Assembly: GCA_036583965.1 (NCBI GenBank)
Contig: JAZBQD010000015.1
Coordinates: forward strand, 23,775,310-23,839,309
Direction: 5' to 3'
Origin: Prunella strophiata
Taxonomy: Eukaryota > Chordata > Aves > Passeriformes > Prunellidae
DNA: 64,000 nt
Shown here: piece by piece, positions 24,701-38,045 of the stretch
Layout: each line of letters begins with the position of its first letter
How positions within the stretch are numbered: position 1 is the stretch's first letter
Notes under the pieces: generated by a model
What the model was told of the DNA's origin: nothing
Seen by the model: only the letters and a program-made list of their open reading frames with translations
Database searches by the model: none
Made by a program: the position numbers and the translations under genes

Positions 24701-27399
24701 GCTGGGAGCTGCTCCTCCCTGCTCCTCTCAGTGCTCATGTCCCAAGCTTGCCTCTGAGAGCTCCTTTCAGTACTAAGGAAGTGATAAAGGAAGAACAATA
24801 GCAAGTAATCTGTGTGATTTGGCCCCCATATGACCATACATGAGAACACAGCTCTGAAAATGGATAGTGCCTGTGTCCTCTGTAGAGAGAAGTGACACAA
24901 CATGCCAGCTTTGTAGCAGATGGAAGACTTCTCCCCATTAAAACACACAGAAAAATCAAAATATTGTATCTACCTAGACCATTCCTGCAAAATGTGGTCA
25001 TGTAGCTCATATTTAATCACAGAAAAAGACAAACAAGTTGAAATTGCTCAGATTTTAACAATTTGTTCTTTGAGATAGTACAATTGCTTCTCAATATCCT
25101 GACTTGCCATACTTGTTGCTTCATACTTAAGCTTCACTCATGCAGGCCAGCCAAAAATAAAGTATTTCCACAGATTAAAACTGCCTTGAACACATATGGG
25201 TTTGGTTTAAAAGAAATAGATGGAGTTTGAAACTATAACTGTTTCAGGAAATGAAATACAGTTTTGAGTTTTTGTAAGGTCTTTAAATATTTTATGAAGT
25301 ACCAATGTTTGCTTGTATTTTTTTTTAAACACCCTCTTATGTATTTTATTATGTACTTTAGTTGGAAAGACACCAAAAGGAGGGGGAGAAAGAATCTTAC
25401 ACCTAGGTACAGAACTGAGTTACCAACCCATATGATTATTAGAGGAATATAAGGACACAACAGCAAATATTCTTAATTTATTGTCTTTATTTCTTACTTG
25501 CATTTCTTTGATTAAAAATATACAAATAGCTGGTGAGGGAACATTGCCCTGTGTAAAATTAAGTAACAGCATTATCTAGGTGTATAATAAATGTTTTCTA
25601 ACAGTGGCCTTTAATCTAACTGCCTAATTACCTTTGCTCTTTATCTGGAGACACAAGAAGGTCTTCAGGACAAGTGACTGTGTTGGGCTCACCAGGAGTC
25701 TTCTGTATCACATGAAGGTAGGTAAACAGGTAAGCCCAAACCAGTTTTGGCATCCACATGCAGAAGCACACACTGTAACTACAAAACAGCATGTTCTGAG
25801 CCTGTGTTTTCTCTGGGTAGTAGTAGCAAGAACACTGTGTTCATTTAAATTAAACCAGTTCCTTGGATAATAACAAAGTAATTAAAGAAGCCACCGAGGA
25901 AAAAGAGCCAATTTATTTGAATCATGTTCATAAAAGCTACAACATGAGCCTGAAGGTAGAATATAATGTAGTTAAGATGGCAGATTGATGATTTTTAAAA
26001 ATGCATCTTGATATTAGTTTAAATTATTGTCTCTAGTCCGATAATAATAATGGATGTGAATATTTAATTTTATGATAGGAATGATTCCTTCAGTTAAGTC
26101 AAATTCAGATAAAAACTGTCATGCTTGTTGTAAGTCTACTTGGTCTCCAAAACAATATATTAATATCTGGTCATTTTAATGTTTTCCTATTTCCATAACT
26201 CTCACTGTAATTGCAAGAAATGCAGGCACTTCACTAGATGAGTTCAAATCAATGTTGTTAGATCCTGTGACATGTCAAATGAAGCACAAGAAAAATTACA
26301 CTTGAAATCATGGGGAACCTTCTATACTTTAAAATGTCCCCTCTGCTGAACTTAAGGTTCTCCTATCAATCATAAGTGGAGGCTTACACAAGGAAGAAAG
26401 GAAAGGTTTAACATTTTGCAGCTCTCCAAAGTTACATCTGGTTTATTTTTGTTATTCATTCATTGAATCATGGATGATAAAACACTTTTGGTAGCTATTT
26501 CTTAAAAATTTGCCTAAAGAAGGGGCCTAAGGGGCCTAATAGCCTAACATCAAAACACAAATCAGGCTGACTTACTGAATTTTCTGTACCTAGGACACCT
26601 GTCTTTTCCTTCTAGCTATGCTATCCAACCTATTAACATGGGAGAGATGTACTTTTGTTCAGGTAAAGCTCTTACTTTGGGAATAGCAGGCTTCATCTCC
26701 ACCAGAGATTTATAGGCTTTGGTAAAATGTTTCTTTTTTATTATTGTCAATGGTGACAAAATGAGCTTTGAGAGAGCACTAAGGTGCAAAAGAACCAGAG
26801 TGACAACCATTACAAGTGGTAACTTGTGAGTAACCCTGTAACCATCTCGTGTGTGCTTCTTTGGGGCTCACTCTGAATTGCAACACATAACAAAATTCTG
26901 TTGCTTTTTAAAATTTTGCTAGCACATGTTACAGAGGTCTGCCCATGTGTCTGTGAAGTAGCACTCCATGGAGATTTCCCTTGCTATCCCCAAGCTTCGT
27001 GGCCCCAGAGTAACTGAGGCAATTCCTGGGCTCTAGCAAATTAGACAGCTCACTAATTTATAGTAACATTACACCCATTTGACAAGGAGTCAAGGATCTG
27101 GGGATTCATGTTAATACCATATCGTTGCTTTATCTTTTAGGCAGAAATATCTAATGCTTAATTCAGGGAGGGAATTTCAGTATTTCTAGCAGTACCTAAA
27201 CTCAGGGTTTTTTTTTCTCCACAATAATCTGTCCTGAATACATCATTTCAGTTCATCTGCCACCTACCATCAAACCTGGTATTCTAAGGCAAGCTCATAC
27301 AGAATCCACTTACAAGTTTATTCATGTTAATCCGGGGTCAGAGGCGGCACAGACACAGGCCAGGGCAGGATGCTGAATCTGTCTCACTGGCACTGATGG
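24701..27399. other. Unique AT-rich DNA, no gene recognised
   Basis: Short frames only, up to 95 codons. The AT-rich, non-repetitive stretch at about 25470-26280 contains several homeodomain-type TAATTA/TTAATC cores (for example near 25613-25630) and could include regulatory DNA. No transposon was recognised. Confidence 0.5.
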
Positions 27400-27960
27400 A
27401 TGACTGGCACAGAAGGTCTGCTGCTGTCAATGGATACAAGGGAGAAATCCATTCTTATTCTCCTTAATATCTTTGCAGTATTTGGCACTGTTGACCTTAT
27501 GTCAAGTCTGACAGGTGGCATGAATCCAAAGTAAGTCTTCAAGCAGACAAAGACCCATTCTTTCTCTAGTCCCTTTCAATGTCTACATGAATCCAGCTAC
27601 AAAGTGAACTGGATTTAAAAGCCAGTGATATACAGATGGCACAGAACTGTACTTCACCTTCCCTACATATAAATTCTTTGTTATCACTGAGGTTTCTGAG
27701 TGCTTGGATATGGTCCAGTGCCTTGATTTTCTAGAATAATGACAATCTCTGCAGCAAGAATAACTTATTGCAATGCAGGATACAAAGCTTATCCGTGCAG
27801 CAGAAAGCCAAGCACAAATAGTATTTTAGCTGAGGAAAATTCTTTCAGGGTTCTGGTTATGAAACCAAAAAGAGAAAAGATACTTTTGTGTAAAATACTA
27901 CAAAGCAGTTATTGGAAGGATACATGCAGTAATTTTTTGAGGATAAAATATAGCTTTAGT
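27400..27960 (+). mobile_element. Ancient L2/CR1-like LINE reverse-transcriptase fossil
   Basis: Three peptide echoes of a non-LTR reverse transcriptase lie in the right order. FGTVDLMSSL at 27481-27510 echoes the AFDTVDH motif A, with its catalytic Asp replaced by Gly. PFNVYMN at 27572-27592 echoes LFNVYM. YTDGTELY at 27629-27652 echoes YADDTQLY, with the second catalytic Asp replaced by Gly. The last two share one frame; the first needs a frameshift. The order and motif style fit the L2/CR1-L3 group, known as old fossils in amniotes. The copy is inactive. The exact family and limits are uncertain. Confidence 0.6.
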
Positions 27961-28049
27961 ATCTTGATTATTTAGGGCATAAATGGATGCTTCACTATTG
28001 CATTTGGGTTTCCTTATGGACAATGGACAGAAATGTCACACATGCTCAA

Positions 28050-28210
28050 ACAGAGGTCACAGCACCAAGCATGTCATAGTTCAAGAAGTGTTTGGACAAT
28101 GCTTTCAGGTACATGGTGTGATTCTTGGGGTGTCCTGTGCAGGGTCTGGAGTTGGATTTCAATTATCTGGATGGGTCCCTCCTAATTCAGTATATTCTAT
28201 GATTCTATGG
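28050..28210 (+). mobile_element. CR1 LINE 3' end
   Basis: CACAGCACCAAGC, TCAAGAAGTGTTTGGACAAT, GCTTTCAGGTACATGGTGTG and TTGGGGTGTCCTGTGCAGG follow each other exactly as in the avian CR1 tail. The copy ends in ATTCTATGATTCTATG, two units of the CR1 terminal octamer. It is a strongly 5'-truncated insertion lying about 90 bp beyond the older LINE fossil. Confidence 0.93.
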
Positions 28211-30052
28211 TAAATACTTTCACCCTATTGCAAATCACACTCTGATGAACTGCTTTATTACACTCCAGCACTAAGCATTGCATACTGATTGATGACAAAA
28301 GTTGGCCCCAAAAACTCATCTGTCTGCCCACAGCAAAGTCAGTGAACATTTCATAATAAAGTTCTGCCTTGCATCATGCAGGTTTTAATCCAAAATAGCA
28401 AGCAAAGGGGAATATGAAACCAAAGTGCTCTGGGTCACTGCTACTCTGTCTTATTTCCTTGCATTTTAAACTGTGGGTGTCCCACACTGAGCAAAACACT
28501 GAGTCAGATTTGCAGCCTAAGCTTGGCTTGGCTACATTCAATCCTGGAGTTTGTTTTACAGTTTGAACTGAAGTCAAATAGGTAAAGTTCTTTGTCCTTA
28601 ACCCTGGCACTTGCTAGGTGTGAACCAGTGTCTACAGAGCTTCCAGAACAGGGCATAAGTCATACTTCTGAAAAGTTTTACTATTTGGCACATAATTAAT
28701 TCTGGGCTAATTTTGACCAATAAGGCCCACCCCACTTTGAATCCTGTATATATTAATAAGATCATTGCATTTCAACTTGACAGATAAAGTATTTCAAGAG
28801 ACAAGACCTGATGTGTGCATCTGGCTGGGGGTAAATGCACACGGGATGGGCTTGCAACTGAGCAACTGCCAGCTCACCATCTGGTATGATCTGTAAGGGA
28901 GGGTGATGTCAAAGTGCACCCTCCTTGCCAGGCCCTCTGGAAATTTGCACCTGCGTCTCAGGACAGGACAACTTCCAGAAAAATAGTTTTATTATTTAGA
29001 ACTACTTTCTAACCCTCTGCTTAACAGAGCCCAGGTCTGTTTTTTCTCAAGACTTGTTTTAAGACTAATTTTCTTTCTCAGGTGATATTTTTTCTTTTTT
29101 TCAGAGGAGTGTTTTGTGACAGACAACGGCTTTCTTGCATTGATGAAGCAGCTTTGGCTACACTGGCTAACACAGGATTAGCAGCTGTCTAGCAACAGGG
29201 ATGCTCTGTGACATATCTCAAGGGCAGCTGTAGAAAGAGTACCTTGTACAGGGATTTTATGCATCTCTGGTAAAGAGTGCAACCTTCTGTATGTGCAGTC
29301 CCTATATACAGAGGGTGAATAGTATTCCTTTGTAAAGTATTTCTGTAACTTTCTTTCTCTCACCTCTGCTACCTAATGGTTCTGCTGTTTTTCAGGCTCT
29401 CTATATCCATCCAAGTGAGACAGGATTTCCTGTAAAACTAACACATCTGGAGTTGCCTTTTTTTTTTTTCAGTGTCAGTTGGGGAATTTATTTACTTATT
29501 TTAAAATATTCCCTTCATGAAATTCTTACACAGGGACTACCATTAAAGCTCCTGCTACCTTTGGCAGGAGGTGGGTTTTACAAGTATGAAGAGTGCCATG
29601 AAAAGACAGTTTCTTTTCCCATAATTGCATCTAATTAAGGATTTCAAGTTTTCTGAAAGCCTTGCTGTTCCCTCACATTCTGTGAGCCTTTCCTTCTCTG
29701 CCAGTATCATCTGTAGACTTTTAAGAGAATAAGGGTGGCTAGTAAAGGTGCCTGGGCCCTGGGGGTACCTAGTAAAGGTACCTGAGCACCCACAGCCCTT
29801 TCTGGCCCTGCCTCTCCTGAGGCCTTTCCCCACACCTGACCATGACCCAGGACCTCATTTCAGCTCAGCCCAGGGCTACCAGACCCTGCCCTGTGCCATG
29901 TGGCAGCTGTACCCTATAAAAATTTGCCTCTCCTTCTTTTGCCTTACAGCTGATTTTTGCAAGACACTCCCTGGAAATCAATTCAGTTTTAACCTTGCTG
30001 ATATGATGTCAAATGTTCTCATTATTCATAAATATTTCCAGTCCTCTTCTAG
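28211..30052. other. Unique DNA, no gene recognised
   Basis: Short frames only. At 29738-29790 there is a small direct repeat of CTAGTAAAGGT(G/A)CCTG(G/A)G spaced by 31 bp, inside a GC-richer segment (29740-29930) that precedes the A-tract. No protein family was recognised. Confidence 0.5.

Positions 30053-30094
<42 letters not shown>
30053..30094. repeat. 42-bp poly(A) tract
   Basis: Forty-two consecutive A. It resembles the tail of a retroposed transcript on the plus strand, with the GC-richer 29740-30050 segment as a possible body, but no parent gene is recognisable and no flanking target duplication was found. A simple expansion of an A-run is equally possible. Confidence 0.9.
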
Positions 30095-30096
<2 letters not shown>

Positions 30097-33000
30097 ATGC
30101 TACTGTGTACTTTGTTTTGGTTTTCTTCTGGTTACAAGATTTGTAGACTAACTGCACTTTATGATAGGTAAAATCAAGTAAAAACACAATGAAGATTTCA
30201 AGTTCATGTGCAGTTATTACAATGTCCAAAACAGGAGGGAGAATTATATGGATAACATGTTGCAGTACACACCAATGTTTCCTTCAGAATGCTTCTTCCC
30301 TACATATGAACTTTCTTTTCCTATATGGGGTACAACAAGCCTAGCATGGACATAGGAAAGACAGACAACATAGACACTACAGCAAGCTCAATCTCCAGTG
30401 TTAATAGCTGTCCAGTTGTTTTGTTACACTGCACTTCTGAAACATTCTATGATCTCAGGCATTGGTTCTAAGGTGGCAGATAAGCATTCTGCAGAACAGA
30501 GCCTTGCATTCACCCTCTGCAGATATTGTTTCACCTTCATTGCCACGTGTGGGATACTGAACAACACAATTGTACACTTGATTCTGTGCTTCTTGCCACT
30601 CACTGAAATCTCATTTCCAGAAATAGATGTGCACTGCTTTTTGATCTTTGTTAACAGGAGAACATGGTTTTCAGGACAGAAGAAATAAACATCTTGCATA
30701 CCAGGTGATCACAAGGAATACTAGCTCAACCTTCAATTTGCAAGCCTGTACTAGTAGTGTCATTTCCACTTAACTCCTATTCACTGATTTGCAAACCTTT
30801 ATTAGTGGTGTTATTTAGTCTTGTATTTATTTAAGAATGTTCAGAAGATTTAGTTATAATAATTTATCTTTTTAACCTAATAGGTCTTTTTGTTTCTATC
30901 ATTGCCTATGCTTTTTTCATCTTCCCAGCCATGGTTCAGACTATTCAGATTACAAAACTGCCAGCAGTAGCAGACAAAATAATGAATACAGCTTATAATC
31001 ATTGCAACAAGCAGTAAATATATAATAGCTGATAACAACAAATTAAAAAAAAAAACAATAAATGATTAGCCCAGAGTTTATTTGGAGCAAACTCAGATTT
31101 TGAGTCCAAAAACTTTGAGTTTCTCTTTGATAGTTCAGCAACTTTAATTGCCAGTGATCACAATGACAAATCAGGAATGTACGGGGCTGCAACGTGGTTT
31201 TGTCCACGCTGTGAACTGCAGGCAGCATCGTGCAGTATTGAACTGGTCACCCCTTTCTGGGACAAAGTAGGGGAGCAAAATAACAAGAAACTTCATCAAG
31301 AGGGGAGTGCCATGGGATTAAATGCTACTAAGCTCTTTCACACTCCTAGCTATTACCAATTCCACCTGAAAATACAAAATGTACAATGCTTTCCCATCTG
31401 CAAAGTCTCTCAAAAGACTGATAATTGTATTAGTCAAGTTTGAAACACAGGTTAAAGTGAGAACGGATGCCTTTCTGTGTCCTTCAGGAGTAAGTGCCTG
31501 GGACCCAGAGTGATTGCTAACATTGCCCATGTGTATGACTGAGAGACACACAGGTTATTTATAGATGCCAGAAAACAGAATTTTAAGCTTGGAGGTAATT
31601 CTTACACTTCTAAGCATGTTTCAGAACTAAATATTTAAATTCCCTTTTCCCTAGAGGAAAAAGAAACTCAATACATTTTCCCTGTGGAAATTTGATTTTG
31701 CAGAAACTGCTTTTCTGTCACAAAAGATTGTACTGAAAAGCTCTTGAACTGCTCTGGGTGTTCACATAAAAGTAAGGAAGAGAATATGTATCTACTCAAA
31801 TATTTCACATGAATGGACAGAAAGCCTTAGATGATTTTTCAAGAAGGGAGCAATTCACTTTCAAGGGCATTTATTTCTTTGCATCAAACTTGAAAATAAT
31901 CAAATCCTCTTTTTTTTTTTTTTTAATAGTATTATTTTTTTTTCAACTTCAATAATAAAGTTTATTTTAAAAAGCAAACAGTCTAATTGTTAAAATAAGT
32001 GCTCAGAATTGTTCTGTGTAGTAATGTGTGAATGAAGAACTAACGGGACAATGCTCACAAAGTTTGCTGTTGGGTATTTTGCAGTAGGGAAAACATATCA
32101 GGTTTCCCTTCACATAGGGTTAAGACCACATGAACGAATCTCTAGGATAAAGTGTAGCTGGTTTCATTTATTGCAACATGTTCTAACTTTTGTCATTTGT
32201 TGCTTTTTCCATTGGCCATGTGCTGTAAGTTTTTTCAGCTGTTTCACCTCCTTCTTCAGAATATGTTTTTTAATGGACTGAAAATAGTGGCTTTTCCCTG
32301 TGACAGTAAAATCCTCATTTATTAACCTACAGCAGCTAAATCACTCTTTCAAACAATTCAGTAATATGAAGAACCCCTGCCAAGGAAAATTCAATGCAAA
32401 TATAATGATTCTATTGGATGATAACAAATAAAGACTCTCACAATTTATCTGTTTGGAGAGACTATGTAAGTCAACTGTCTGCCCAGAATTTACCACTGAC
32501 CCAAGGAACAACCTTGAATAAGGTGTCTTGCCCTCTCTCCACAATGATTTCTCCTGCCATTCTTTGTCTGCTTGGCTCGTTAAAATAATTCACATTTTGT
32601 CTTAGGTGTTTGTGTAGCACCTTTTACACTGTCAAGTTCTGCTCACAGTCAGAGTGAACTGCTGAACTCAATCTATACTTAATGAGAGTAAGGGTTGTTC
32701 TGCAGAAATACTAAAAATGTAGAACCTTAAAAATGGCAATTTCCATTATTAAAACATTAGTCCTCTTCTTGCTTGGGAAATTGTGCAAAGGAGAAATGGA
32801 TCTGTGGGAATTGCTCTGAAGCCTACAGACATTCTACCTTGCTGGTATGCATATGTGCTACAGATTTTGCCCAACTATGAATCCAGCTTTGCCTCCTAAT
32901 TCACCTACCATGCACATAACTGACCTCCTGAAGTTCAAAGTTGTCAGTCCTTTGCAGAAAGAGAGTCTGAGGAGATGTGGTTCACCACTGTGCCACTATT

Positions 33001-36000
33001 TGTTTGAATGGGATAGTGGGTCATAGCTGGCTGGATGTGTATGAGGTTCTTTGCAATGTCCCTTTGGCTACTTTTGCAGTTTCTACAGAGTAGTGTAGGG
33101 AAGACAAGTGGGTGCCTCCAACCTCTCAGGAGTCAAGGCAAGGCAGAGCACACAGGCACCAGGCTTCTTTCTGCCTTCAGTGAGGTGTGGGCTGTCTGTC
33201 CAGTGCCATCTCCCACTTGAGACCAGCACTGGCTGTGGAGTGCATTTCTTCCTCTCCATCTGTACCTGCTGTCAAGGAGGTTACTTTAGTGCCTTGGAAG
33301 AATGGACCAGTGTCAAAGGAGCTCATCTTGATCAGCTCTGCCTGATCAAAGAGGCAATCACTGCCTCTCACTTTTACTAAATTTTGCCTGCATTAATCTT
33401 TCTTCGTTTAAGATAAACCGATTGACTGATAGCAGCAATTTTGGGAGAGGCTTGGTGATTGCTAGTGCATGATTCTTTTCAGAGGTGACCAGCAGAGCAT
33501 GGAGATCCTGGGTTTGATTGAGAAGTGGTCATTTTGAGTAGTCTCTGCTCTGGTGCGATGAATGTTTGAAAACTTGCAGTATTAAATTTTTACAGATTGG
33601 AGAACTGCAGTGCAGCATATGTTGAGATCATGAACTCCTCCTGCTGTGGCCACAGACTTGCAGAGCTTGGCTCAAGTTTTGCCAGTCTCATGCTCACAGA
33701 CTCAAATTAAAGATTGACGCCTTGAGCCTTCTGTCAGTCCTGCTTCCTCACACTGCACACAGAATAAATTACCTCCATGCTCTGTGGCTTGTTCCTCATC
33801 TCATTCTTTCTCCCATCTGAAAGGCATTTTAGCACCCCTTTCCACATCACATCACATTGTAATAGAATAAATGTTTTTGTTTTATTTTCTTTTTTTAATT
33901 GGACATTCTAGGAAGTGGATTTGAATTTGGTTTTGAATTATGGCTTTCTCAATCCTAAATATGTGATAAATTTAAACATTGTTTATCAAAAAAGGAATAA
34001 TTTCAGTGCATTGTAAATACTCTGAGTTTATCTGCAACAAATCTGTACAGCCAGAAAACTTGGATATCACTCTTTCAAGCCTGTAACCCAGGCTCCAGGC
34101 ACAGGTAGATAGAAATTATGGAATGATAAAAACAGTCAGCTGCACAGTGAGGCATATCCTCTGCAGTGTTTCCATGTGCCCACTAGCACATACAAAAATT
34201 AACTGGACCAAACGAGGTGGGTTAGAGCAAGACCTACTGGGTGTTTAGTGAGTCAGTGTACGTCCTGGGAATGCTCTCCATGAGACTCCCAGGGCAGAAA
34301 ATGCATTTGCAATTGTGCAGTTGCCCTGGAGTGATAGGAGGATATACATGATAACTGAGTTTGCCAACTTGTTACTGGGCAAAGCTTCAAGCTGCTCTCA
34401 GTTCTAGCCTTCCCTTCAGTTTTGGTTACTCTGACATCTATGGGAAGTGTCACAGCTGACAACTGAGAGTGCTGAGTGAACAAACCAGTCTGAAGCAGCT
34501 GCAAAATGGGAGCAATGAGAGGATTCTGTGTCCTGAAACAGCCTTCTAAAAGCTTCCTTTGCCCTGATCAGGTGTACAGCCTGAAGGGGCATTAGATTAT
34601 CTCACTGGATCTCCCTGCTCAAATGGTCTATTAACCCAGTTCTGCTCTCTTACCCAGTAACCCTTACACTGAGGGTTGGTGGGTTGACTACCATTTATCA
34701 AAGGGTGGCCAATTAAACACCTTCCAGGCATCCAGTGTTGGCTAAGTTTCCAAGAGACAGAGGCTCTGCCTCAGTGGTTTGGCCATTCAGAGTGTTTAAC
34801 ATTACTTTATTTCTATTGCCAATATACCTGACCCCAGACATTATTTTCTGTTAGACTAAAGGGGGACTTTATTGGGTTCTTTGGGATTCATCATCCAATC
34901 ATCACCCTAGTCTCCTTGCCATTTGTCAGTCTATGTCTTCTTAAAGAATCTGAATGAGTCACAGTATTTTCTAGCATATCTTCTCTAGGCTTTACATGAA
35001 GCTTAAAACTTTTTTCAAACTTTAAATTTCCAATTTAAAACTGTGTGCACATGAACTTATTTCCCATCATGAGTCTTTTCAGTGTTCTGGAACATGTCAC
35101 CTCTTTGGCCCAGCAAGTTACAAAGCTGAAACTTGATTCTTCCATTGCATTGCACTGAAAGCTCTAGATTAATTTATCTTCATTTTCTACTCTTGAATCT
35201 TCCTCTGAGTTCCTAGCTTCCAAGGTGTCCTCTCTCACCCTGCAGGTGTATCCTTCCTGCTTCTTAAAAGTAAAGAAGATGTTAAAAAGTGGATCCAAAT
35301 AAATAATCAGTCCAGATAATTTTGAGTGTCTTATTTTCATCATCAAATGAACAATGCAAAAAAATATCTTCTTTGGAGCATCAGAGAAGAGAAAGATCTT
35401 CATATAAGTGCACAAGTGCGCTTGGGATCGAAAAGCTGAAACGAAAACATTTGAAGATATTAATACATTGTTATCTGGCATCTTATCCCTGGTTTTCCAA
35501 GAAGGTGTGGAGGTGATTCATAAGAATGTGGAACATTGCAAAGCCCAAATAATTAGAAATTTAAAGGACTGACTAAAACCATAACCTCTTGTATTTAATG
35601 CAGAGTTTATGGATATAAAATAGATATGGTTTTGCTGGTTATCAAGCTATGCCTTTTCTTCCCCCTTTTCTCCCTCCCCAGTTTGATAAAATTTACTGAA
35701 GTGGCACATTAACATTTCCACATTGTGACAACCATGGTTAAAACATGTAAATTCAAGGAGAGGTTGCAGAGAAAGAGAAATGGAACATTACTTTAAAAAA
35801 AAAAACAAACCCAGACATCCCAGAAAGCAGTCAAATATTTATGCAAAATGAGTGTAGCTTTATACACTGGCACTGAACAACACAATGCTCTGTCTCACAC
35901 AATACTGTCATTCATGTGCTGTACACACTGCCACAGGCAAAAGTCCCACACAAAGTATTTTTATACAATTGTAGCATATTTCATTACAAGTTGTTTTTTT

Positions 36001-36435
36001 AATTCCCCTATGCAGGGATTCTCATGATAGAGACATTCTGTCTCCCCAGAGTTTCCTAAAAGGAAGAAGGGTTGCCATTTAGAAACGAGAGAAAATTGTG
36101 GAATAAAACATTAAATTTCAGTTTTAAATAGCATTAGCAAAGAATAATGTTATACCAATAACAAAGGAGATGGAAAGAAACTTTTCTCCCCTTAAGAAAA
36201 CACACTGAGTTCTATTGTGTGTTCTCAGAGCTATCATGTAAGCAATTAAAAACACAATGCAAAATATAATAATTGCTAGTATTCAATTTATAATACACAG
36301 CACATTAGGACCCTGAAATCTCTTCATGTAAATAAGAACTGGAGCATACCTCTGAAACAAAAACACAGAGCTGAATGACCTTTCTACCCCAACAAGCAAA
36401 TATCTGGTATCACTCTACCCACCCATGTAACAAGT
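30095..36435. other. Unique DNA, no gene recognised
   Basis: Short frames only, up to 105 codons. It includes a diverged 52-bp tandem duplication at 30735-30816, A10 at 31029-31038 and T14 at 31911-31924. The part at 36100-36310 is AT-rich and non-repetitive, with CAATTA- and AACAAAGG-type cores. I recognise no transposon or exon. Confidence 0.5.
30735..30816. repeat. Diverged tandem duplication, about 52-bp period
   Basis: ATTTGCAAGCCTGTACTAGT at 30735 recurs as ATTTGCAAACCTTTATTAGT at 30787, followed in both copies by a similar (A/G)GTGT(C/T)ATTT. It looks like an old local duplication in unique sequence. Confidence 0.65.
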
Positions 36436-36710
36436 GATATGATGACAGGAGATGGCCTCAAGTTGTGCCAGAAGAGGTTTAGACTGAGTATTAGGAAAGA
36501 TTTCTTGACTGAAAGTGTTGTCAAATATTAGAACCATCTACCCAGGGAAGTGGTAAAGTCACCATCATTGGAGATATTTAAAAGATGTGTAGATGTCATG
36601 CCTAGGGATGTGGTTTAGTGGTGGACTTGGCAGGGCTAACTTAATGGACTAAGTTAAGGACTTGATGACTTTGTAAGTCTTTTACAACTTAAATTATTTT
36701 ACAATTCTGC
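36436..36710 (+). mobile_element. CR1 LINE 3' fragment
   Basis: The segment follows the CR1 tail closely: GAGATGGCCTCAAGTTG, then ATTAGGAAAGATTTCTTGAC, then AGGGAAGTGGTAAAGTCACC, then GGAGATATTTAAAAGA, then GATGTGGTTTAGTGGTGGAC, ending ACTTTGTAAGTC...ACAATTCTGC. The terminal octamer has decayed to one partial unit. It is 5'-truncated, non-coding and moderately diverged. Confidence 0.92.
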
Positions 36711-37969
36711 TCTGAAAGAATATAAAAAGGCAAATTTCCAAAGCCTTAAAATTTGGGCAAGGCTAAAGAAAATCATATGAAATGCTTCACCTCAGTTGTC
36801 TTGAAAGCAGTTTTGATGCAAAAGCCAAGGCTGAACACATAGCAATCATATGCATGAGTTGAATCCTGGACTGTGGGCTTTCTATTAAGCTGAAGCCCTG
36901 TGCACATCATGGGCAGTCTTTCCAGGTCATTGGTAGCACCTGGCTTAAATGTTCCTTGTTCCAACACTTGGAAGGCCTGTGAGTGAGGAAGAACCAGAAA
37001 ATTATGTGGCTTTCCCTGTTCTACCCTCCCAAACTGGACTGCCCCTCTTCACTCAGCATGGGTTAGAAATCAGAAATATGGAAGCATTGTCTGGTTCTTT
37101 CCTGTACAAATAGACTGATAATTTCCTAGGGAAAAAAAAAAATAAAATAAATCCTCTGTGGAAGCATCTAGTGAGGAACCAGCTGTTTGTTCTTCTCTGA
37201 GATACCAGAGACAATGAAATGATGAAATCTGCACACAAGACAAAGTCTGCTTCATAAATGAATAAAACATTGCTTTTAATTCCTCTGTGGGGGCTTTTCT
37301 GTGAAATCCAGGTGTCCATTCCATTGAAATTCTCAGAAGAGGAAAAAATTACACTATTCATTACTCCAGGCACAGCATTTGCATAGAACACTTTTCATAC
37401 TGTGGCTCTTGTCAAAATATCCCTTGCTCTGCCACATCAGCTCTCTGCCACTGTGTACCACTAGTTTCCTATGTCCTACACTCCAGCATGCTATATAGGA
37501 TATTCAGCATGCATCCTCTTCCCCTCTGCAGGATGGTTAAGATTTATCTTCCTGCCTCTTTCCTGGCAAACATCTTATCCTGCTTTAAATCCACAAATCT
37601 GTACGAAAACTTCAGGTCTTTATTAGAAGGGATACTCTGAATTATTTGAAAGTGGACTCCCTTTATGGTGTTTTTTTGTGAGATCATTTTTCTTTGACAA
37701 TTTTCCCAGTGGTTCACAGATACTTGTTTTGGGGGCAACCAGTTTGTTTTGTTAAATTACAGGGCCTTCACATAGATTTCAGTGTTATTATGAAGCACAG
37801 GGGTTTAAACAAGCCAGTTCCTGTAACTTCATGCCTTTTAAATGCATTACTCCTCTTTTATATCCTCTTAAATCATTCATGTACACATCACTATTGAACA
37901 TACCATACTTTACATTCCTCATGTAGCAGCACAGGACACTTACAACAATACGAGCTAATTAAAGCTACA
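36711..37969. other. Unique DNA, no gene recognised
   Basis: Frames up to 112 codons on the minus strand (37053-37391) show no known domain. A-rich runs lie at 37130-37145. No mobile element was recognised. Confidence 0.55.
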
Positions 37970-38045
37970 GGGTAAAACTCTGACCCTGTTGAAGTCAAAG
38001 GGAATTTTGCATCTTACTTCAATAGAGCAAGTATTTCACCCTGAG
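37970..38045. repeat. Trace of an ancient amniote interspersed repeat
   Basis: CTGACCCTGTTGAAGTCAAA, then GGGAATTTTGCAT, then TACTTCAATAGAGCAAG, then TATTTCACCCTGA form a loose inverted pair around GAAGTCAA/TTACTTCAAT. This pattern is familiar from old repeat tails in birds, crocodiles and turtles. The class is not assigned. Confidence 0.45.

Noticed and set aside
29748..30229. Frames with poly-Lys (plus) and poly-Phe (minus) through the A-tract
   Set aside because: The A42 run keeps both frames open. The sequence outside it shows no domain.
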